64,000 nucleotides of DNA, taken from positions 186,001 to 250,000 of the forward strand of contig NZ_JAMXLR010000006.1 of the NCBI RefSeq assembly GCF_024054565.1, read 5' to 3'. The notes beneath the pieces are model-generated. The model saw nothing but the letters and a program-made list of their open reading frames with translations, had not been told where the DNA came from and did not search any database. The stretch comes from Aeoliella straminimaris (GTDB lineage Bacteria; Planctomycetota; Planctomycetia; Pirellulales; Lacipirellulaceae). The position numbers were made by a program, and so were the translations under genes. Position 1 is the first letter of the stretch. Each line of letters opens with the position of its first letter. Of this stretch, positions 54,482 through 62,000 are shown piece by piece.

Positions 54482-55126
54482 ATGCGCAGCGACCGTCGAA
54501 CACAGCTATTGCGTCGCGGACGAAACGTTGAGTGTGCCAGTTTGGTTTACAATATCATCGAAGTGGCTGTGTCGCTGACAGCAGGTTTCGCGACGGGCAG
54601 TTCAGCGCTAATTAGCTGGGGCGTCGACAGCATTGTCGAAGGAAACTCGGCTGCGTTCATGGTCTGGCGGTTGCATGGTGAAGCGGCCGGAATCAGCGAG
54701 CGCGAGGTCCTCAAGCGAAAGAAAACGGCATTGGGCGTGCTGTCTGCCGCGTTTTCGATCGCTGTGGTCTTTATACTCTACGAAGCGATTAGCAAGTTTA
54801 TCAGTGGCGAAACGGCAAGTTTGTCCTGGTGGGGCATTGGCATCTTGCTTGTGTCGCTTGTTGTCAATCCGCTGCTGGCGTGGGGAAAGTACCGCTACGG
54901 CAAACTCACAGATTCCCCGACGCTGAAGTACGATGCGATCGACACGATAATTTGCGAATACCAGACGATCGTCGTACTCGTTGGAATTGCCTTCGTGCAG
55001 TGGAAAGGCTGGTGGTGGGCAGATCCAGTCGCTGCCTTGCTGATCGTACCCTACGTCGCGTGGGAGGCGTTTCACGCTGGACGCGACGCGTATCAGGTCG
55101 ATCTCGATGCTTCTGTGTCGGGATGA
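54482..55126 (+). CDS. CDF-like cation transporter, short form
   Basis: The 214-residue protein has about five to six membrane helices. They are seen at VYNIIEVAVSLTAGFATGSSALI, ALGVLSAAFSIAVVFILY, LSWWGIGILLVSLVVNPLLAW and YQTIVVLVGIAFVQW, then WWWADPVAALLIVPYVAWE. Metal-binding acids are likely in SWGVDSIVEGNS and KYDAIDTIICEYQ, where D-x-x-x-D/E pairs occur in cation diffusion facilitators. The cytoplasmic C-terminal domain of classical members is absent. The start at 54482 is chosen for the RRGRNVE segment common at this position; an upstream in-frame start at 54305 exists. Confidence 0.7.
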   Translation: MRSDRRTQLLRRGRNVECASLVYNIIEVAVSLTAGFATGSSALISWGVDSIVEGNSAAFMVWRLHGEAAGISEREVLKRKKTALGVLSAAFSIAVVFILYEAISKFISGETASLSWWGIGILLVSLVVNPLLAWGKYRYGKLTDSPTLKYDAIDTIICEYQTIVVLVGIAFVQWKGWWWADPVAALLIVPYVAWEAFHAGRDAYQVDLDASVSG

Positions 55127-55243
55127 ATGGTAGCCTTCGATCCCAAGATTGCTCTGTCGCCGATCTTCAACTGATGTGGCCAATATTGAGGGCGCTGGTG
55201 ACAGCGGTACAAACGGAGGACCGGCCGAAATCGGTGGAAACTT
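55127..55243. other. Short intergenic spacer
   Basis: No feature is recognised between the transporter and the P-type ATPase gene. Confidence 0.3.
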
Positions 55244-57706
55244 ATGAACAAGACGAAAATAGAACTAGACTTGCTCCTGCCCGACTTGCCCGATGTACGT
55301 GATAGATGCGTTCAGCGGTTTGCCGAACAGCTGCGGACAAGAGTCGGCGTCGCTGATGTACACCTTGTCGAAGCAGATTCAGAGAATCCTGACCGGCTGT
55401 GCGTCCACTTCGATCCAGCGGTCGTATCCCTCGCCGAAGTTCGCGACATCGCTCTACGAACTGGGGCGATGCTGGACGACCGCTACGGGCACATGGTCCG
55501 GCGAATCGAGTCCATGCATGCTAGGAAGGCTTCCGCAATTGAATCAAGGCTTTCACGCCTCGCCGGGGTGGTCGAAGCAGTGGTCTCACCGGACGGTACG
55601 CTGCGTGTCGAATACGACCGCCAACTCAGCAACGAAGATAAAGTCAACGCCGCTCTAAACAAATGGTCGCAGCAGGTGGAGCCGAAAGTCGACGATCATG
55701 CGGCCCACGATCACGCCGACCAAGGCCACGCGGACCACCACGAGCGCGCTGGTCATGACCACGCCCACGGCGGGATCTTTGGTCCGCGAAGCGAACTGAT
55801 TTTTGCCATACTGTGTGGCGTCTTTCTGCTGGTGGGGTGGTTGCTGGAGACATTCACGGCGGTGACCCACTGGGTACCGCTAGGCTGCTTCGTCGCAGCG
55901 TACCTGTTTGGCGGATACTACACAGTCACCGAAGCAGCCGAGAAGATCCGAGCCGGGAAGTTCGAGATCGACTTTCTCATGATCGTTGCCGCTGCGGGAG
56001 CGGCGACGTTGGGAGCTTGGGCCGAAGGATCGCTTCTGTTGTTCTTGTTCAGCATCGGCCATGCCTTGGAAGGCTATGCAATGGGCCGTGCCAAACGAGC
56101 CATCGAAGCCCTGTCAGAACTAGCTCCCAGAACAGCTTGGGTCCGTCGCAATGGAACCGAATCGGAAGTTTCCGTTGAAGAGCTAGTTGTCGGTGACGTA
56201 GTGGTTATCAAGCCTGATGAACGAGTTCCAGCAGATGGTTTTGTCATTCTTGGTGAATCGAGCATCAATCAGGCTCCGATCACGGGCGAGAGTGTTCCTG
56301 TCGATAAGCGCCCGGTTGATGATGTGCAAACCGCAGCCAACGATCCGGAGTCTCTGCCACCGGAGCATCGAGCGTTCGCCGGCACCATTAATCAATCCGG
56401 CGCTTTGGAAATACAAGTGACCAAGATCGCCGCAGAGAACACCTTATCTCGCGTCGTTACTATGGTTAGCGAAGCGGAGACGCGAGTTTCGCCGACCCAA
56501 AAATTTACGAAGCGATTTGAGAGATACTTCGTTCCATCAGTGGTCGCTCTTGTTGTTCTCCTGATGTTTGCACCAGTGGTATTGGAGGAGTCTTTTAGCG
56601 AATCCTTTTACCGAGCGATGGCGGTGCTCGTCGCCGCTAGCCCGTGCGCTTTGGCAATCGCGACTCCGAGCGCCGTTCTTAGTGGTGTGGCTCGGGCGGC
56701 CAGGGGCGGCATTCTGGTCAAGGGTGGTGGGCCGCTGGAAAGCCTCGGTAGTCTTGACGCGATCGCGTTCGACAAGACGGGTACGCTGACCGAAGGCGAG
56801 CCCAAGGTCACCGACATCCGTCCGGCAGATGGCGTCGAGCAAGTGGAGTTGTTGCGAACTGCTATTGCTGTAGAAAACTTGAGCAAACATCCCCTGGCCA
56901 AAGCTGTTGTTCGTGACGGGAAAGAGAAACTGGGAGATGCAACAATCCCCGAATCGAGAGACCTAGAAAGCATCACCGGACGTGGCATTCGAGCGACAGT
57001 TGAAGGGGAAGTCGTTCACATTGGGAAGGACGATCTGTTCTCGGAAGTGCAAGGAACTCCTTTACCCGACTCGGTTCGGCAGACGGTCGAAGCACTCGAA
57101 GAAAACGGTCGGACAACGATGATCGTCCGTCGCGGTGAGCGTTTCCTTGGCGTCATCGGTCTCATGGACACGCCACGTGAGGCGTCAAGACGGACGATTG
57201 CCCGCCTGCGAGAACTTGGCATCGAGCGGATGATCATGATCTCGGGCGACAATCAAAAAGTTGCCGATGCGGTCGCAAAGGAAGTTGGACTTGACGAAGC
57301 ACGTGGCGACCTGATGCCGGACGACAAGGTTGCCGAGATCAAAAAGCTACAAAGCGAAGGCGGCGTGGCGATGGTGGGCGATGGCGTAAACGACGCCCCT
57401 GCGATGGCAGCGGCTTCGGTAGGTATCGCAATGGGAGCCGCTGGCAGTGACGTTGCCTTAGAAACCGCTGACGTGGCGCTGATGGCCGACAACCTCGATT
57501 ATCTACCCTTGGCGATCGGCCTCAGCCGATCCACGCGAATTATCATCCGTCAAAATCTATGGATGAGTCTCGGGATGGTGGCATTCCTCGTACCTGCCAC
57601 AATCTTTGGCTTAAACATTGGTCCTGCCGTCGCCCTGCATGAGGGCAGCACGCTGCTTGTGGTCTTCAACGCACTTCGATTGCTGGCGTATAAACCCGAA
57701 GCCTGA
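55244..57706 (+). CDS. P1B-type heavy-metal ATPase with His-rich N-terminal domain
   Basis: The 820-residue pump has the signature set: TGES (actuator), SPCALAIATP (metal-binding CPx-like helix), DKTGT with the phosphorylated Asp near residue 512, SKHPLA and GDGVND. The N-terminal 140 residues seem to hold two degenerate HMA-like folds without CxxC, followed by a His-rich linker (DHAAHDHADQGHADHH). This fits a Zn/Cd/Co-type rather than a Cu-type exporter, though the metal is inferred. Confidence 0.92.
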   Translation: MNKTKIELDLLLPDLPDVRDRCVQRFAEQLRTRVGVADVHLVEADSENPDRLCVHFDPAVVSLAEVRDIALRTGAMLDDRYGHMVRRIESMHARKASAIESRLSRLAGVVEAVVSPDGTLRVEYDRQLSNEDKVNAALNKWSQQVEPKVDDHAAHDHADQGHADHHERAGHDHAHGGIFGPRSELIFAILCGVFLLVGWLLETFTAVTHWVPLGCFVAAYLFGGYYTVTEAAEKIRAGKFEIDFLMIVAAAGAATLGAWAEGSLLLFLFSIGHALEGYAMGRAKRAIEALSELAPRTAWVRRNGTESEVSVEELVVGDVVVIKPDERVPADGFVILGESSINQAPITGESVPVDKRPVDDVQTAANDPESLPPEHRAFAGTINQSGALEIQVTKIAAENTLSRVVTMVSEAETRVSPTQKFTKRFERYFVPSVVALVVLLMFAPVVLEESFSESFYRAMAVLVAASPCALAIATPSAVLSGVARAARGGILVKGGGPLESLGSLDAIAFDKTGTLTEGEPKVTDIRPADGVEQVELLRTAIAVENLSKHPLAKAVVRDGKEKLGDATIPESRDLESITGRGIRATVEGEVVHIGKDDLFSEVQGTPLPDSVRQTVEALEENGRTTMIVRRGERFLGVIGLMDTPREASRRTIARLRELGIERMIMISGDNQKVADAVAKEVGLDEARGDLMPDDKVAEIKKLQSEGGVAMVGDGVNDAPAMAAASVGIAMGAAGSDVALETADVALMADNLDYLPLAIGLSRSTRIIIRQNLWMSLGMVAFLVPATIFGLNIGPAVALHEGSTLLVVFNALRLLAYKPEA

Positions 57707-57764
57707 GAAGGTCGGCGGACGCCTCCGCAAATTTGTCTCAACGAGCAAAAAAGGAGCAGTCACT

Positions 57765-58334
57765 ATCGCAGCACATGTTGCAGCCCTTGCGACAGGGGTT
57801 TTGATCGTCTCGCTGATCGGATTTCTGATCTACTCGATCGTAAGGCCGGAGAACCGAGTATGGCCACCGCCAGGTCAGCAGACTTGGCAGTATGTCCTTG
57901 TGTGGCTTCTGACCATCTTAGCGTTTGCTGGGTTTGTCGTCGTCGGAGTCCTGGACTGGAACAGCCTTGGCTGGCCGGTCATGTTTCGTTGGCCTATCGG
58001 CTCGGTGCTGATCGTGGGCGGCAATGTCCTCGCCTGGGTTGGCGTGCGTCAACTCAGCCTGAAGACGACCTCAGGCAGCAAGGGTCCGCTGGTGACCGAC
58101 GGGCTCTATCGTTACAGCCGTAATCCGCAGTATCTGGGCGATATCGCCATCATCAGCGGCTGGGCCATCCTATCCGCGTCATATTTCGCCATCCCACTTT
58201 GCTTGGGTGCCATCATTGCGTTCGCAATTACACCTCTTGCCGAAGAACCTTGGCTTCAGGAGATTCATGGGGACATCTATCGCGAGTATTTTAACAAGGT
58301 CCCCCGTTTTTTGGGGTTACCGGCACTAGAATAA
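57765..58334 (+). CDS. ICMT/PEMT-like membrane methyltransferase, start uncertain
   Basis: The product has about five membrane helices and the family motif GLYRYSRNPQYLGDI, then LAEEPWLQEIHG-x-x-YREYFNKVPRF, as in isoprenylcysteine carboxyl methyltransferase-like and phospholipid methyltransferase-like proteins. No ATG, GTG or TTG follows the ATPase stop at a useful place. AAAGGAG at 57750-57756 is spaced eight bases from an in-frame ATC at 57765, giving 189 residues. Other options are in-frame starts inside the ATPase gene (ATG 57639 or TTG 57618) or a mutated start. The substrate is unknown. Confidence 0.65.
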   Translation: MAAHVAALATGVLIVSLIGFLIYSIVRPENRVWPPPGQQTWQYVLVWLLTILAFAGFVVVGVLDWNSLGWPVMFRWPIGSVLIVGGNVLAWVGVRQLSLKTTSGSKGPLVTDGLYRYSRNPQYLGDIAIISGWAILSASYFAIPLCLGAIIAFAITPLAEEPWLQEIHGDIYREYFNKVPRFLGLPALE

Positions 58335-58600
58335 GACTCCTCGCCCAGCGGATCGAACGCCCACTTTCCAGTTCCTAGGCGAGGAAGTGGATTTCAACCT
58401 GCGACCATGGAGTTCTGCGGCGGATTTAGCTTCGCTGCGACGGTGAGGACACCGATGCGCGTTCACGTTTTGTCGAAGTGACCGAAGTTGGACCATCCTA
58501 CCGGAGTTGCGCCCGACGCAAACTTGCTGAGGTAGAAAAGACCGCTGCGCGATCTTGGCTCGTAAACCTCCCGGCCCACCTGTGCCTTGGACACTTGGGA

Positions 58601-58828
58601 TTAGCCTCCGACAAGCGCGTTAACCGCGCTTCTCACGGACTCGGAAAGCGAATCCCAACTGCTGAAGACCCGCTGCAAATCGGCGTCAAGCGATGCCAAC
58701 CAGTGCCTTTTGAAGCACTCTAAATGCAGCGCATATGCAGCGCGGCACTGTTGGCAGTTTTCGCAATTGCAGACGCCGTCACAAGTTGGGTCAAAATCGT
58801 CGGAAGGTTCGATTCCCGCCGCCTCCAC
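58601..58828 (-). CDS. Small Cys-rich frame starting in the tRNA-like fragment (doubtful)
   Basis: The 75-residue frame begins with GTG in the tRNA-like fragment, so its first residues read MEAAGIEP, a known artefact of tRNA 3' ends read in reverse. The rest (CDGVCNCENCQQC, then LDADLQRVFSSWDSL) resembles small frames found at such places in planctomycete genomes. It may be a real gene with a start inside the fragment or a chance frame. Confidence 0.3.
   Translation of the reverse strand: MEAAGIEPSDDFDPTCDGVCNCENCQQCRAAYALHLECFKRHWLASLDADLQRVFSSWDSLSESVRSAVNALVGG
58806..58827. other. tRNA/tmRNA 3'-end-like fragment, possible attachment site
   Basis: The + strand reads GGTTCGATTCCCGCC then GCCTCCA, like the T-arm and acceptor 3' side of a tRNA or tmRNA. 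The bases just upstream do not pair with the T-stem 3' half (GGAAG against CCCGC), and no tRNA body is found. The fragment thus looks like the tRNA-derived end left by site-specific integration. A second copy was not seen in the window. Confidence 0.45.
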
Positions 58829-59002
58829 TTTTTATTTCTTAACGCGTTGCAATAAAAAGACTTACGACGTTTGGGGAGGCGGGGCGAAAACCCGCCGCCC
58901 CTTGTTGGAAGCCAGACAACACCAGTTAATTCACTTCATCGACTGTACTTATCTGACAATTCTGCAGCGCGATTGCAGCGCTCATGCAACGGAATTTGGT
59001 GT

Positions 59003-62000
59003 TCAGTGTCGACGACGCCAAGTAGCCAATTCGCACAGGTCTTCGAGCATCAACTCGTCGCCCAAGACTTCGTCGAATTCGCTGCTTCGCCCACGAGACT
59101 TATTGCGATGATCGAGCAATGCATCCGCCTGGCTGCCGAGATCGCCGTTTCCTTGACGACTGCGGGGGTGGCGAACAAAATCAAAATCCGCCCAGGCCGT
59201 CTGCCAGTCTGGCTGGATCCAGTGTGGACCACGAGGAGCGGCCGAAGCTTCTGTCCTGCTATCTCGCTGGAAATTCCAGTCACTGCGGGCCTCCGGGACC
59301 CAGGATAACGCCACGTCTCGAGCTTGCTGAGTCACCGTTTTGTTCGACTTTGCTTCTACCGATCCTGCACCATCCAATATCGCTCCGGGTGCCACATCCA
59401 CGGAAAAAAAAGTGGATAGGCTCGCGGACGTACCGTCGCCCGAGGACGACTGCAGCTCAGCGCTGGCTTTGCTGGCCAGTTCGGAGGATGGACTACTGGC
59501 TAACGCTAGCGACCCGGCCACCAGGATCGACTGTCCGAAGTTCTGTTTCCACACCTCATAATCAAGTGAGTCAACAACGCCATCACCATTGCCGTCGCCG
59601 AGACTCGGTATCGCTCCCTTTGCGATGCCAAGATGGTTTCGCCACACCGGATAATCTGCCAAGCTCACAACCCCATCTTCGTTGAAGTCGCCCGGGAGGA
59701 TGGGCTGCACGATTTCTTGACTGGCAACCGTAGGTGCGACGATTTCATTGCCCTGAGCGTAGAACACGATAAGTCGATCGCGAACGGTGATGCGTCCATC
59801 GCGATCTAAATCGGTGTTGGGATTCCAGTCCGACTGGCCAACTTCGGTTCCGAGTGCGTCGTTCACCAGATTCATGTCCAGTTCGTCAACCACCATGTTG
59901 CCATCGACGTCCCCAGTAAGGCGGTGAAATTCGAGGATGAAGTTGTCACCTGGCACGGTGTCCATGTTTCCATCGAGCGGTTCGCCCGCGAGGCTTGTTA
60001 TTCGTGATGCGTCCAAACTAAACCGGTAGTAGCCATCAGCGAGGGAACCGAGAGTATCGGCAAATCCGTCGAGCGACCAGGACAAGGTGGAAGTGTTTGC
60101 ATCGTAGGCGAACTGAGTTGGTTCAAGCACGATCGGCGTTTCGGGATCGCTGTCGGAGTCAACGCCCAGATGAACCAGGCTGACCGCCGTCGCGATTGAC
60201 CCGTCGGCAATTAAGTCGCCCAAGTTCGTGACCTGATCGAACACTACACCGATGTGGTCAATATAAGAACGCTGAGTAAGATCGTTTTGAACGTGTTCCG
60301 CAGCAACGTAAGGCCAGGGTGAATCGACAGCGGGGGCTGCTAACATGACGACGCGGCCGTTTGTCACGCCGTCGAAGTCGCCAGGGCCGCCATCCGTGAG
60401 ATGCACCACCACTTGCTCCACGAGACCGTCCGTGTTTGCATCAACCAGTTCAGCCCCCGTGGTTCCATCAAAACGGAAGTCGACCCCTTCACTGATTTCA
60501 CGATTGACTTGCCTGAACTGATACCAGTTGTTGAATAGCTTGCCCGATTCGAAGTCGATCGTCACGATCAGCGACCCCGACGGGACCGATGCTTCGAAGC
60601 CAATCATGCCATGCGGAAGAGTAACATCTGGCGGAACTAGCGAGGAGAAAGTGTTGGTTGGGACAACGCTGGCTGCGATGATATCAACAGGGTCGTCCGT
60701 GGAGAGGGTAATAAAGTTCAGTGGTGTTCCGCCGGGCATCGATACGACATGCGGCTGCTGCATGTCCAGCACGCCGTCGTTGTTCCCGTCGCCAGCGTTC
60801 GGTGCCAGGAGTTCAATCTCTGCTGGAATAGGATCGCCGTCATCCCCACCAGGCAGAATGGTTGCCTCGGCTACTGAATCTTCAAACACTGCTCCAGTTG
60901 CATCGGATAGCGTCAAGAAGAAAGTGCCTCCAGACGTCAGGGAAAGTGGATTGACTTCAATAGGAACCGTGTGGAGAGTCTCGCCGGGGGCAAAGGTAAG
61001 CATGCCAGAGGTCGAAGCATAGTCGCCATTCGCCGTGGATAGGCTGCCGTCTTCGGTGGCATAACGCAGCGAGACAGGCGTGGCACTTACTTCATTCAAA
61101 CTGATCTCGAATACCGACCGCGACGGGACTGTCAAGTCGTCTTCCGACACAAGTACGTCCCTCACTCCAATTCGCGGAATGCTTACGTTACCTATTTCAG
61201 CTTGCGCGATACGCTGCAAGAGAGCCTGCTGCGTATTTGCCGTGACAAGCTCTTCGACGGACATTTCACCTTGGGCAGACATGCCGACTTCCTCCAATGT
61301 CTGGCCCAACGCGACCTTTTCGATACGAGCTATCGCTTCCAGGAAATCTCGTGGAGCCATTGGAGGAATATCGGCTAGTAGCAGATTCGACGCCGCCATC
61401 ACCTCCACCAGGGCGGCTCGCAATAAGGGGTCGTCGCTGACCTCGAGTGCCACACTGGCACGCTTGACAAGTCGATCGAGCAAGACGGCACTTGCGAAGT
61501 TCCTGCTACCCGATAGCTCGACGAAGTCTGCCGCGATCGCTGAGAAGGTAACGCGCCCCACAGCCTCGCGATCTAAGCCATGACGACTCGCGAGGCCTTC
61601 GGCGATCAACACAACCGTGTCGATCAATTGGACGCTGCTGCGGTAGAGTACTTGCGCACCGGGAGTTCCAGCAAGGACATCATCCACGACAGCCTGCTGC
61701 TGCGGTTCTAAGGTGGCCACTCCGAGTCGGAGAGACATGAGTTCGGCGGCTTCGGATGGTGAGAGGTCTGTCAGTTCAAGCACCGCCGACTGAAGCGTCG
61801 AAAACGTAGAAATGACCGACGATTCGGCCGGAGCGGTCAGTGAAATGGATAATGGCAGTCCTGTGGAAGCGACTTCACCCCCAATCAACACGAGTTGCCC
61901 TTCGGCAGCGTCCAGTTTCCCGTTATGGTTCCGGTCTGCCGCTTCGGGGACTTCAAGTACGAAGCCCCCGTCAGCAAGAGTGGTGGCCACGGGCTCGGCG

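Larger units (their letters stand above)
58335..59002. other. Mostly gene-free stretch with a tRNA 3'-end-like fragment
   Basis: The region between the metal island and the giant surface protein holds a tRNA/tmRNA-like 3' fragment and a short minus-strand frame starting within it, both listed separately. No other feature is recognised. Confidence 0.4.

Noticed and set aside
58601..58828. A complete tRNA gene at the TTCGATTCC motif
   Set aside because: The bases before the T-loop do not form a T-stem and no anticodon arm is found; only the 3' fragment is present.
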